Source: Promethearchaeota archaeon (GTDB taxonomy: Archaea > Asgardarchaeota > Lokiarchaeia > Sigyniarchaeales > SOKP01). Taken from it: 46,498 nt of DNA. This document shows, piece after piece, positions 34,596 to 43,204 of this stretch. Numbering within the stretch: the stretch's first letter is position 1; each line of letters opens with the position of its first letter. The DNA lies in the NCBI GenBank assembly GCA_030603385.1, contig JAUVXW010000036.1, positions 1 to 46,498 of the forward strand, written 5' to 3'. A program made the position numbers and the translations under genes. The notes beneath the pieces were generated by a model, which did no database searches, had not been told where the DNA came from, and saw only the letters and a list, made by a program, of their open reading frames with translations.

Positions 34596-37067
34596 TTATT
34601 CGCAAATTAAAGTAAAAATTGGTTCTTGCATTCCTGGATCAACCTTCATCTCGACTTGCATTAATTGGGTTAATCGAAGGGCTTCATATCGTACTTTTTT
34701 AGGTTCTAGCTTTAAATTTTGTGCCATATCGCTAATTGTTGTTGGTCCTTGAAGTGTAATATAATCTAAAATCTGTTGCCTTGGAGTTTTTTCAAAAGTT
34801 AAGAGCTCTCGTTTTGATTTAAGATTAATTGCTTTATTTAATTCTTCCTCGTTTACTTCCCCTTCTTCAAATAAACCATTTTTAATAGCAGTCTCTACAA
34901 TCTCCTTCCCTTTATCAGTCCATACTACCACAGTTGTGTACCCTTTTTGAGATCCAACTTCACCCGCCGTTAAATCAGAATAAATAGCAGGAAAATCTTG
35001 ACAGTGAGAACAGAAATGATTACAACTCAAACACCTGCGTGCCTCTTGTATAGCCATTTCTTCATCAAACATTTGATCGATTTCTTCAAAACTCCAAGCA
35101 ATTTCTTCAGTGGCATCTTCTAGTGTTTCTGGTTTTGGTGAATAATCTTTTGGTGGTTTCTTAAGACCTCTAAAAAACATTTTATCTTGTTTAAACCTCC
35201 CTTCAATTAAACTATCACCTTTAAGATATCTGTCAATTGAAATTGCGGCTTCTTTTCCATGTGCAATTGCCGCGATTGCCACTGCTTTCGAGTTATTAAT
35301 TATATCACCTCCAGCAAATACTCCTGGAATGTTCGTTTCAAATGTGACTTCATTTACTCTAATCTTGTTGCGTTCTTTTTCCAATTTATTGTTAGTAGCA
35401 ATATCAATTTGATCAAAATCTACAGCTTGTCCAACCGCAATTACTATAGAATCAATCGGAATTTCATAATCTGAACCTTTAACTTTATTTAATGGTTTTC
35501 TTCCAGTTTCGTCAGGAGATCCCCATTCAATTTTATAACAATTTAACACTAATTTTTCATCATCACTCTGAGTAATTTTAGATGTTGAAGTAGTGAAGTG
35601 ATATTCCATAAATTCAATTTCATTTTCAGGGATTTCTTTTATTACTAATTCAAGCTGTTCTTCAGACATAATATCAACAAAGTGAACTTTACTAGCACCT
35701 AATCTGAGAGCTGTTTGGGCAACATCGACTGCAACCGGACCCCCACCAATTATCCCTAACGTTTTTCCTTTGAATTCTTCTTTATTTTCCCAGTACCGGT
35801 ATTTTCTATCCATAAGAAACTTAATTGCAACATGTACATTAGGAAGATCTTCTCCTTCTAGGTGTAATGTTCGAGGTTTATATTGACCAGTAGCTATGAA
35901 AATTGCTTCAAATCCATCGTTTTTTAAGTCGTCAATAGTCATATCTGGTCCTAATGGTGTGTTAAGAACAATTTCGACCCCAGAGTTTTTTATCATATTT
36001 ACATCATAATCTAATACATAGTTTGGTAATCTAAATTGTGGAACTCCGAATCTTAGCATTCCTCCTGTTTGATCTGATTTTTCAAAAATAGTTGGTGCAT
36101 AACCCATTCTTTTCAAAAAGTATCCTGCTGTCAATCCAGCTGGTCCGGACCCAATAATTGCGACCTTTTTTGCATTCTTTTTAGTTTTACTCTTAGATTT
36201 TGAATCAATCTTTTTCGATTGTTCAATTTCCCATTCGGTAACAAATTTCTTTAATTCCCGAATTGCTACAGGATGATCATCTCCAATTAGTGTACATGCA
36301 TGCTCGCATTCATTTGTACAAATTCTCCCACAAATGGAAGGAAGTGGATTGTTTTCTCGAATTAATTCTACTGCCTCTTGATATTGTCCCTGTCTTATTA
36401 GAGAAATATAACCTTGGGCGTTTACACCTGAGGGACAACCACTACAACAAGGAGAACATACTAAGCCCCGATCAGTTTGCTCGGTTCGCATATGAGAGTT
36501 ACAAAATAAGCCAATTTTTAGTATATCTCGATTCATTTCATCTTCCAATTCAGCGGCACCTCGCATCTCACATGGAACACCTACAATCCCCACTGGTTCG
36601 AAAGTTTCTCCGACTAAATCTACTAATTTTTCTAGAACTCCTGAGCGACCATAGACAACCCCTGCTTTTTGTATAACATCATCAGGATCAGAAACAATAT
36701 TTGCTTGAGGTTTTTCCTCAACATCTTGGACCAATACAATTTCGGCAAGTGATTGGGTCTCTAATAAATTCTTTGCTAATGTGGTGACAACACCACCGTT
36801 TGCCGCTTTTGCTAATATTTCAGGATTTTTGCTTCTTAATGAATAAATAGCTTTTGGTTGCTTTTGCTCAAATTTTTTCTGAATAACCTGCGGGCAACCC
36901 TGGTAGCATTTACCACAATCTTGTCCGTCTCTTTCAAGAATACAATAATCTTTTATTGTTGGGCGTAGAATATCCATTTCTATGTGCTTACACGATCCAA
37001 CACATAGTCCACATCCTTGACACAATCCAGCATTAATAATCTCTTTCCTCAATAATTCAAAACTCAT
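34596..37067 (-). CDS. FrhB-type flavoprotein with an inserted GltD-like NAD(P)H oxidoreductase
   Basis: 823 residues. Residues 15-60 carry ferredoxin-type cysteines (CQGCGLCVGSC) and 72-190 the first half of an FrhB/FdhB domain (SKNPEILAKAANGGVVTTL, IVGVPCEMRG, IGLFC). Residues 203-690 are a complete GltD/NfnB-like module: a cysteine-rich N-terminus, FAD site GSGPAGL (306-312), NAD(P) site IIGGGPVAVDVA and GVFAGGDI. Residues 690-755 resume FrhB (SDLTAGEVGSQKGYTTVVVWTDKG). A winged-helix-like end (760-823) follows. It probably brings electrons from NAD(P)H, or F420 through FrhB, to the Hdr complex. The interruption of FrhB is precise and the frame intact. Confidence 0.8.
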   Translation of the reverse strand: MSFELLRKEIINAGLCQGCGLCVGSCKHIEMDILRPTIKDYCILERDGQDCGKCYQGCPQVIQKKFEQKQPKAIYSLRSKNPEILAKAANGGVVTTLAKNLLETQSLAEIVLVQDVEEKPQANIVSDPDDVIQKAGVVYGRSGVLEKLVDLVGETFEPVGIVGVPCEMRGAAELEDEMNRDILKIGLFCNSHMRTEQTDRGLVCSPCCSGCPSGVNAQGYISLIRQGQYQEAVELIRENNPLPSICGRICTNECEHACTLIGDDHPVAIRELKKFVTEWEIEQSKKIDSKSKSKTKKNAKKVAIIGSGPAGLTAGYFLKRMGYAPTIFEKSDQTGGMLRFGVPQFRLPNYVLDYDVNMIKNSGVEIVLNTPLGPDMTIDDLKNDGFEAIFIATGQYKPRTLHLEGEDLPNVHVAIKFLMDRKYRYWENKEEFKGKTLGIIGGGPVAVDVAQTALRLGASKVHFVDIMSEEQLELVIKEIPENEIEFMEYHFTTSTSKITQSDDEKLVLNCYKIEWGSPDETGRKPLNKVKGSDYEIPIDSIVIAVGQAVDFDQIDIATNNKLEKERNKIRVNEVTFETNIPGVFAGGDIINNSKAVAIAAIAHGKEAAISIDRYLKGDSLIEGRFKQDKMFFRGLKKPPKDYSPKPETLEDATEEIAWSFEEIDQMFDEEMAIQEARRCLSCNHFCSHCQDFPAIYSDLTAGEVGSQKGYTTVVVWTDKGKEIVETAIKNGLFEEGEVNEEELNKAINLKSKRELLTFEKTPRQQILDYITLQGPTTISDMAQNLKLEPKKVRYEALRLTQLMQVEMKVDPGMQEPIFTLICE

Positions 37068-37069
37068 GT

Positions 37070-38305
37070 TTATCCCTCTCTAATTTTTATTTCTTTAATA
37101 ATTCCTTCAGAATCTATGCTGTATTCTACTGAACCGTTTTTATAGGTTCCTTCAACCACTTCAAAAATTTGGGTTTTATATTCCTCAAAATTATCCTCTT
37201 CATTTATTTTTGATTTGAACCCACCAAAAAATACGTTTGACAAATTCATATTTCCCGCAATCTGACGAATTTCTTCAGTGATTTCCTTATATTGTTTCGC
37301 GTCTTCTTTTTCAATTGCTTCGTGCAATTTTTCTTCTAATTTTAGCAAATCTTCTCGATATTTCCTTGTTTGTTCACTAATCTCGATTTGATTAGCTTTT
37401 TCATATGATTCAATTATTTTAAGAGTGAATGAAATTGATTTATCGCCTCCTAAAAGGCCTGTAATTAATGGTAATTCTTCAATTAATCTTCCAGTAAATA
37501 AATCTTCTAATAAAGTACCTGAAGATGGAATTCTTCCTTTAGGTAAACCAGAGGTAGTTAATGTAAATCTAAAGAAATTTCCAATAATATCTGGTAAACT
37601 TCTTGTTACATCATCATCTTCGTCAGCTAACTTATCTGTTGCTCCTTTAACAGAGTGTTCTGTAGCAACTTCAATGTTTCCCATGAGTGTTCCAAACATG
37701 CCAAGCATACGGATTCCTGGTCTTTCAACTAATTGCTTACAACCTCTACATGGTGTATTATAGTCAATACATCGTTCTTTGCATTCTCGAGAGACAAACC
37801 CATTGCACAGAAACCCTAAGTCATTAAAACAAGTTTCCTCATCTTCAAGTTCAATTTGACGATGTACCTTATCTAAGTATTCACATGTTGCCCTTCGAGT
37901 ACATAAATCACATAGCTTTTTTGGCTTCATTAACTCTTCTCCATTAATCACTGATTTTAATTCATTAACTTCTCCTAAACAACCTTCAATTTCAATTATA
38001 TCGTCAATTAAACCCTTTAGAGGCGTTATTTCATGTCCATGCTGGTTTGCTAAAGCAAAAACTCCACCAGAAACAGTGCAACTACCATAAGCGATAACTT
38101 TATTTGCCTTAGATCTTATCTTACTGAGCAATTCTTTATCAGTTGGGAGTACATAGCCTGTTATTACAGCTGTTTCTATTTTTTCTTCTTTCCACTTTTT
38201 AGGTTCTGAGATGAATTCAACATTATACTCTGAATCTAACTTTAACAATAATGATTCATTAAAACATTTATTACAACCATTAAATTGAAAAATTTTAACA
38301 TCCAT
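37070..38305 (-). CDS. MvhG-like [NiFe] hydrogenase small-subunit homologue
   Basis: 411 residues. C11, C14, C76 (AYGSCTVSGGVFALANQ) and C109 (IEGCLGE) match the proximal 4Fe-4S site of the hydrogenase small subunit / 20-kDa family. Further cysteines at 132, 135, 141, 159, 167, 175, 179, 186 and 189 would carry distal clusters. After residue 200 the sequence is helical and unlike MvhG, with a coiled-coil region at about 310-350. It starts inside the last codons of mvhD (11-base overlap). No large subunit gene (MvhA) is in the window, so it probably works as an electron wire between the FrhB/GltD protein and MvhD, not in H2 oxidation. Confidence 0.7.
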   Translation of the reverse strand: MDVKIFQFNGCNKCFNESLLLKLDSEYNVEFISEPKKWKEEKIETAVITGYVLPTDKELLSKIRSKANKVIAYGSCTVSGGVFALANQHGHEITPLKGLIDDIIEIEGCLGEVNELKSVINGEELMKPKKLCDLCTRRATCEYLDKVHRQIELEDEETCFNDLGFLCNGFVSRECKERCIDYNTPCRGCKQLVERPGIRMLGMFGTLMGNIEVATEHSVKGATDKLADEDDDVTRSLPDIIGNFFRFTLTTSGLPKGRIPSSGTLLEDLFTGRLIEELPLITGLLGGDKSISFTLKIIESYEKANQIEISEQTRKYREDLLKLEEKLHEAIEKEDAKQYKEITEEIRQIAGNMNLSNVFFGGFKSKINEEDNFEEYKTQIFEVVEGTYKNGSVEYSIDSEGIIKEIKIREG

Positions 38306-38747
38306 CTTTTATCGTACCCTCTTCTTTAATTGCTGTTGATAACCTATCTACTATATCTTCAAAATCTCCTACTGCCGTTTCACCTTCAGCAGCCCTAGAA
38401 GTGTATTGATTGACAAATTGATCACTATATCCCAATTCTTTAAACAATTTTTTCATCAATTTTATTCTGTGCATTGATAAAACATTTCCATTAAAAAAAT
38501 GACAAGCACCTAAACAGCATCCAACACATGCAACAGCATCAGCACCATTATTTAATGCATCCATAATTTGTATAGGACCAATTTGACCCGTACATTGAAC
38601 TCGTATAATTCTAATTGCGGGATCATAACCCATTCGAGCAACACCTGCAGTATTAGCAGAACCTTGACCACATTCGTTACACATGAAAACTACTAGATTT
38701 TGAATTTTATCTTGAATGTTTTCATCTATAGTTTCATAATCGCTCAT
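38295..38747 (-). CDS. mvhD: MvhD-type [2Fe-2S] subunit
   Basis: 150 residues from ATG at 38747, whose ATGA overlaps the hdrA stop; a TTG two codons earlier is the alternative. Cysteines C25/C28 (FMCNECG), C54 (VQCTGQIGPIQIMDAL) and the group CVGCCLGACHFFNGN form the MvhD pattern. In methanogens MvhD links hydrogenase, or formate dehydrogenase, to HdrA. The N-terminal extension and C-terminal acidic tail are normal in size. It should bridge the MvhG-like protein and HdrA in this complex. Confidence 0.88.
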   Translation of the reverse strand: MSDYETIDENIQDKIQNLVVFMCNECGQGSANTAGVARMGYDPAIRIIRVQCTGQIGPIQIMDALNNGADAVACVGCCLGACHFFNGNVLSMHRIKLMKKLFKELGYSDQFVNQYTSRAAEGETAVGDFEDIVDRLSTAIKEEGTIKDGC

Positions 38748-40774
38748 TCGCAAACAGCACCTCCGCCAGAAACGGCGACTATTTCATCTAGTAATTGATC
38801 ATCACTAAAATTTATTAATTGAATTGCCCCTGTAGGACAAACGGGCATACACATTCCACAAGATTTACACGCAATCTCATTTACAGTAGGTATTCCATTT
38901 TTATCAATATCAATCGCTGCCGGGGCACAAACAGTTTTACAAAGACCACAATTTACACATAAATCATAATCTATGGAAGGAACTAACATTTCTTTTTCAA
39001 TATATCCTTTCACTAAAGGAGCAGCTGCTAAAGCGGCAGCACTTCCAGCATGAGCAACCGTCTCAGAGATGTCTTTAGGTCCTTGAATTGTGCCGGCTAG
39101 GAAAATACCTCCCTTACTACTTAAAGTAGGATTCATTTTTATATGAAATTCTTTTAAAAAGCCCTCCTGTGATCTCAGAACATGAAGTTTAGAGCCAAGT
39201 GGACCAATTCCTTCAGGGGGGACCATAGCAGCAGAAAGTACAACCATATCAGCTTTTAATTGTAAGGGGGTCTGACTTAATGTGTCTTCAACAATTACTC
39301 TTAACTCTCCCGAAATGGGGTCTCTAACAATTTCAGATGGCCTTCCTCGAATAAATCTAACTCCAATTTCCTGAGCAGATTTGTATAATTCTTCAAAGTT
39401 TAATCCTGGAGTTCTTATATCAATATAACATATTGTTACATCAGTATCAGGATACATTTCTTTAATAATTCTGGCATTTTTGATAGCAAACTTACAACAT
39501 ACTCCAGTACAATATTTATTGCCCACTTGGTCGTTTCTACTTCCTACACATTGGATTATAACAACACTTTCTGGAATTTTTCCATCAGAGGGTCTTAGTA
39601 CTTGACTATTAGTAAGTGAAGTAGGAGATAACATTCTCTCTAGTTTCAATTGAGTAATTACATCTTCATATCCTTCTTGTCCATAATGATAAGGTTCAAT
39701 CTCAGAAGGATTATACTCCTTATATCCCGCAGCAACAATTATTGAGCCAACCTTTACGGTCTTGGTCTCAGATTCCATAGAGAAATCAATTGCTTGAACT
39801 GGGCATATATTTATACAAGTATTGCATTCTATACAAGTCTTTTTATCTCTCACATATGTAGCGGGTATTGCTTGAGGATAGGCTTTGTAAATAGCATTCC
39901 TCATTGACATCCCCATATCCCATTCACTTGGTACTTCCACAGGACAGTGTTCCGCACATTCACCACAAGAAGTACAATTATCTTTAACATACCTTGGTTT
40001 TATTTCAATTTCAACCTCGAAATTACCTAATGAACCTTCAACGCTTTTAACTTGAGCGTTAGTATAAAGCTCTATTAATGGATGGTTAGCAACACCATTC
40101 GTAAGTGGAGAAATTGAACACTGTGGACATTCTAAAGTTGGGAATGTTTTGTTTAAGCGTGTCATATGACCTCCTATAGTAGATTCCTTTTCCACTAGAA
40201 ATACTGGGATTCCCAATTCCGCCATATCATAAGCTGATCGAAGGCCAGCGATTCCAGCACCAATAACTAATGCTGCCTTAGTCGTTGGGATTCTTCTTGT
40301 TTCGACATCTTCTAATTTCCTTGATCGATTTACTCCTGCTTCAACAAGTCTCATAGCTTTTTGAGTTGCTTTCTCTTTGTCTTTTTGATGAACCCAACTA
40401 TCGTACTCTCTCACATTAACCTGCTGATGACGATGTCTGTTCAATCTCATTTCTTCAATTGCTTTTGCAAAAGTTTTCCCATGTTGGTTTTTAGAGCATG
40501 AAGCAACTACAGTCCTATTGACTCCAAGTTCCTCGATAGAATCTTTAATCATTTGAACTCCTGGCTTAGAACACATAAACATATAGTGTTCTGCTTTTAC
40601 TACATTTGGTAATGTTGATGCATATTCCGCAACTTTAGCAACGTCCACAGTTCCGGCAATGTTGTGTCCACAGTGACACACGAATACACCTATTCGTGGT
40701 TCTTCGCTTTCCTCAGTTTCAACCTTTTCCCCTAAACCTTCGGTCTCTTTAACTTTTCCTTCTTTTACAGTCAA
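38744..40774 (-). CDS. hdrA: HdrA, flavin-bifurcating subunit of heterodisulfide reductase
   Basis: 676 residues from TTG at 40774, placed by a GAGGAGGT site inside the end of hdrB. The FAD-binding motif is GAGIAGL at 172-178. Ferredoxin clusters lie at C267/270/273/277, C314/317/320/324, C606/609/612/616 and C636/639/642/646. An extra CPQC at 216-219 is typical of HdrA. HdrA splits electron pairs at FAD, one toward ferredoxin and one toward HdrB. The N-terminal 26 residues are a charged extension, otherwise full length. The gene lies in the order hdrC-hdrB-hdrA-mvhD, with short spacings. Confidence 0.95.
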   Translation of the reverse strand: MTVKEGKVKETEGLGEKVETEESEEPRIGVFVCHCGHNIAGTVDVAKVAEYASTLPNVVKAEHYMFMCSKPGVQMIKDSIEELGVNRTVVASCSKNQHGKTFAKAIEEMRLNRHRHQQVNVREYDSWVHQKDKEKATQKAMRLVEAGVNRSRKLEDVETRRIPTTKAALVIGAGIAGLRSAYDMAELGIPVFLVEKESTIGGHMTRLNKTFPTLECPQCSISPLTNGVANHPLIELYTNAQVKSVEGSLGNFEVEIEIKPRYVKDNCTSCGECAEHCPVEVPSEWDMGMSMRNAIYKAYPQAIPATYVRDKKTCIECNTCINICPVQAIDFSMESETKTVKVGSIIVAAGYKEYNPSEIEPYHYGQEGYEDVITQLKLERMLSPTSLTNSQVLRPSDGKIPESVVIIQCVGSRNDQVGNKYCTGVCCKFAIKNARIIKEMYPDTDVTICYIDIRTPGLNFEELYKSAQEIGVRFIRGRPSEIVRDPISGELRVIVEDTLSQTPLQLKADMVVLSAAMVPPEGIGPLGSKLHVLRSQEGFLKEFHIKMNPTLSSKGGIFLAGTIQGPKDISETVAHAGSAAALAAAPLVKGYIEKEMLVPSIDYDLCVNCGLCKTVCAPAAIDIDKNGIPTVNEIACKSCGMCMPVCPTGAIQLINFSDDQLLDEIVAVSGGGAVCE

Positions 40775-40775
40775 G

Positions 40776-41693
40776 TTAAATTACCTCCTCTTCTTTTTCT
40801 AATTCTTCTCCCCCAAAAATATACTCTCTACCCATTAATTGATATTGAAGACCAATAAAATCTTGATCCATACCCATACAATAGGCAGTAAGTTGGGAAA
40901 GATGAATAACTGGATAATCATAATTACAACTTTTATTTTTGTTTAGATAATCTTGACCTGTCTCATATTGTAGATGACAAAATGGACAAATATCAAGTAT
41001 AAAATCTGGTTTCACTTCATCAATATTCTTCATTTTTTCAGCAAATATTGCCATACTTGCGTTTCCATCATATGCTTTAACCCCGCCTCCAGCTCCACAG
41101 CAAGTAAGTTGTTCTTTAAATTTAACTGATTCTATTCCTAATACTTCAATAAATTCCTCTACAATTGTTGGTCCTTCTGAACTTTCAATCTCTCTAATTC
41201 TAGTTGGTTTTAGGAAATGACAGCCATAATGAATTGCTGCTCTAGCATTTACTTTTCGAACGATATGATCTTCAATTCCCCATGGTCCGATTTCATAACC
41301 TAAGACTTCAGCTATATGTCTCACATCAATCGTTCCCTTAAACTCGTAATCGCCAATAAGTTTCAATTTTTCATTTACCATAACTCGATGTTCCTCGTTT
41401 GCTTTCAAATGTTTATTGACTTCTTGAAGTGTGCCAAAACATCCATTACATACAGTCAAAATATCGGCATCTAACTTTTCCGCTATGCACAAATTTCTTG
41501 CTGCTGCTACCATCCAATCAACCTTATTAAAAGATCGAAATACTCCTGGAGCTGGGCAACATGTTGCTCTCTCCATATCTAAGAGTTCGTATCCCAATTT
41601 TTCCATTACAAATTTTGTTGATTTTTCAATAGCAGGATATCGATTTGGCATCAAACACCCTAAAAAGAAAGCAAATGTGTTTTCTTTAACCAT
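40776..41693 (-). CDS. hdrB: HdrB, catalytic CCG-domain subunit of heterodisulfide reductase
   Basis: 305 residues, ATG start just after a GAGGAGG site. Both cysteine-rich CCG domains are complete: C13-X31-C45C46-X35-C82-X2-C85, and C158-X39-C198C199-X36-C236-X2-C239. They hold the non-cubane 4Fe-4S clusters that cleave CoM-S-S-CoB in methanogens. There is no sign in the window of coenzyme M or B synthesis. The neighbouring sulfur-carrier genes suggest a protein or other persulfide/disulfide may be handled instead; that is inference. It starts four bases after hdrC ends. Confidence 0.95.
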   Translation of the reverse strand: MVKENTFAFFLGCLMPNRYPAIEKSTKFVMEKLGYELLDMERATCCPAPGVFRSFNKVDWMVAAARNLCIAEKLDADILTVCNGCFGTLQEVNKHLKANEEHRVMVNEKLKLIGDYEFKGTIDVRHIAEVLGYEIGPWGIEDHIVRKVNARAAIHYGCHFLKPTRIREIESSEGPTIVEEFIEVLGIESVKFKEQLTCCGAGGGVKAYDGNASMAIFAEKMKNIDEVKPDFILDICPFCHLQYETGQDYLNKNKSCNYDYPVIHLSQLTAYCMGMDQDFIGLQYQLMGREYIFGGEELEKEEEVI

Positions 41694-41696
41694 TTT

Positions 41697-42254
41697 TTAC
41701 GCCTCCTCCTCTTCCTTTTTTTCCTCCTTAACTGGAGGTAAATCAAACATATGTTCCTCAAAATTTTTTAAATCTTTATCATCCCCCTCCTGTTTAAATT
41801 TAAACGCAGTAGGAGGCAATTCTTCTAATCCTAATTCGACTCTTCGTTTTTTTACCTCATCATTTATAGGTACCGCATGTCCAAAATTCTTCAAATAACC
41901 TACTACAGCCCTATGATTAGGAGAGATGTTTCCTAATTTAGTCGCATAATTTCGCAACTCCATAATTACATCTGTAGGTCTTACATCACGAGGACATCGT
42001 TCATAACATTGATAACATGTTGTACAGAGCCAAATGTCTGGATCTTTTAATACCGATAAATCTCCCAAGACAACTTTTCTAATAATAGATCGAGTTTTTA
42101 AAGCAGTCCATCTACCACTCTCACAACTTGCTGTACACGTACCGCATTGGATGCACTGCCAAATATTTGATTTTCTTTCAATATTTTTAAAAAATTCTTT
42201 ATCAAAATCTTCGTCTGTTTTATATTCCCTTGCTTGTTCTTCTACATCAGACGT
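41697..42254 (-). CDS. hdrC: HdrC, ferredoxin-like subunit of heterodisulfide reductase (non-standard start)
   Basis: The frame gives two 4Fe-4S motifs, C34/37/40/44 (QCIQCGTCTASC) and C77/80/83/87 (LCTTCYQCYERC), and about 185 residues in all, normal for HdrC. However, there is no ATG, GTG or TTG before the first cluster. The first codon after the in-frame stop is ACG at 42254, nine bases after a good AAAGGTGAT site. A TTG at 42068 would lose the first cluster. Loss of one A in the AAA just before would fuse the frame to an ATG at the site. So either an unusual ACG start or a one-base error. The C-terminus is a Glu/Lys-rich tail. Confidence 0.85.
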   Translation of the reverse strand, partial: TSDVEEQAREYKTDEDFDKEFFKNIERKSNIWQCIQCGTCTASCESGRWTALKTRSIIRKVVLGDLSVLKDPDIWLCTTCYQCYERCPRDVRPTDVIMELRNYATKLGNISPNHRAVVGYLKNFGHAVPINDEVKKRRVELGLEELPPTAFKFKQEGDDKDLKNFEEHMFDLPPVKEEKKEEEEA

Positions 42255-42283
42255 TTATCATCACCTTTTTTGAAATTTAAAAT

Positions 42284-42297
42284 AAAAAAAAAAAAAA
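42284..42297 (-). terminator. 14-base T tract between dsrE2 and hdrC
   Basis: On the minus strand an unbroken run of 14 T follows the dsrE2-like stop and precedes the hdrC ribosome site by about 20 bases. This is a strong archaeal termination signal, so the sulfur-relay genes and the hdr genes may be separate or only partly joined transcripts. Confidence 0.5.
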
Positions 42298-42308
42298 TTT
42301 GTTTTAAT

Positions 42309-42731
42309 TTATAATGAAACTATTCTGCCACCGTTACTCATTTCTAAAAATGCAGCAGCACCAACAGGATCTTCAACCCAATCAAGTAAATCTTCTCTTT
42401 TTATCCTCATTAAATCCATGGTCATTTGACATGGATATAATTTCATATTTCCGTTTTCGACAGCATCCTTAATCATTGCCCATGGATCTTCAATACCGAA
42501 TTTTTTCATTCTTTTTAAAAATATTTTTGCACCCATCCCTTTCATTGGAAAAGGCATACCTGCAACTTTTGGTTTAAACTTCTTAGTTAGAAGATTTAAA
42601 CCCCAAAAAGTAAAGAAAAAATTCATTTTAGTATCCATAGCGTCACCTGTTGTTCCAAGGAGCATCATCATTGCGAACTTTTCGAATGATTTGTCCTTTA
42701 CAATAAAATTTATTGTTTCTGTTTCAGCCAC
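42309..42731 (-). CDS. DsrE2-like sulfur-relay protein (DsrE/DsrF/DrsH-like)
   Basis: 140 residues from GTG at 42731, chosen because AAGGTGG lies five bases before it; a GTG at 42740 is also in frame. KMNFFFTFWGLNLL and KLYPCQMTMDLM with a conserved Cys (C101) are the hallmark of the DsrE2 group, which accepts and passes on persulfide sulfur beside TusA. Here it ends the sulfur-relay half of the cluster. Hydrophobic segments around the FTFWGL motif may associate with membranes, as proposed for DsrE2 proteins. The 106-base gap before it holds two hairpins. Confidence 0.82.
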   Translation of the reverse strand: MAETETINFIVKDKSFEKFAMMMLLGTTGDAMDTKMNFFFTFWGLNLLTKKFKPKVAGMPFPMKGMGAKIFLKRMKKFGIEDPWAMIKDAVENGNMKLYPCQMTMDLMRIKREDLLDWVEDPVGAAAFLEMSNGGRIVSL

Positions 42732-42789
42732 ATATACCACCTTCTATTTTTTTTTGTTATTCTTTTTTTTGTTTAATACTAACTTTTTC

Positions 42790-42819
42790 CTGGTATTAAC
42801 CAGATTTTTTCAAAAATCT
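42790..42819 (-). promoter_or_regulatory. two adjacent hairpins before the dsrE2-like gene
   Basis: CTGGT-ATTA-ACCAG (42790-42803) and AGATTTTT-TC-AAAAATCT (42802-42819), as written on the plus strand, are perfect inverted repeats that share two bases. Read on the minus strand they lie between the dsrH and dsrE2 genes. They could be an RNA processing or pausing site. Confidence 0.35.
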
Positions 42820-42846
42820 TTTTATATTAATTTTTTTTCCTTCAAA

Positions 42847-43188
42847 CTACATCCAAGAAATAACCTTTGGAGTAGCATCTATAAAATCTATAAGATCATC
42901 GTATTCTATAGATTTAATTTTATTATGAACTAATTCTGGAGCTATTCCACGAGCCTTTATATCTGACTTCATCGCAAATACAGCAATATCTAAATCGAGG
43001 AGTTCTTCCATTTGTTTTGGTATTTTTCCCTTTGTTGAGATACCTATTACACCATCTTGAATTAAAACTAATCCAAGCTTAGTGTTCTTTTTGATTTGAC
43101 TTTTTAAAAGGGGTAGTAATCTTCTTAAATGATTCCCTGTCAATCCACTAAATCCAAACAAATATATCATATCAAGATTTTCTGTCAT
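42847..43188 (-). CDS. DsrH/TusB-like sulfur-relay subunit
   Basis: 113 residues, ATG start. The GLVLIQDGVIGIS core and order after DsrE and DsrF identify the TusB/DsrH subunit of the hexameric (DsrEFH)2 complex. No cysteine at all is present, so the sulfur-binding Cys known from the Allochromatium DsrH is absent, as in some other members. Its job here is likely structural. The gene starts 16 bases after dsrF. Confidence 0.75.
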   Translation of the reverse strand: MTENLDMIYLFGFSGLTGNHLRRLLPLLKSQIKKNTKLGLVLIQDGVIGISTKGKIPKQMEELLDLDIAVFAMKSDIKARGIAPELVHNKIKSIEYDDLIDFIDATPKVISWM

Positions 43189-43204
43189 TATTTTCTACCC
43201 TCCA

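Noticed and set aside
37070..38753. Complete F420-non-reducing hydrogenase (MvhADG)
   Set aside because: Only D and a G-like subunit are found; no NiFe large subunit with its paired CXXC motifs in any frame nearby.
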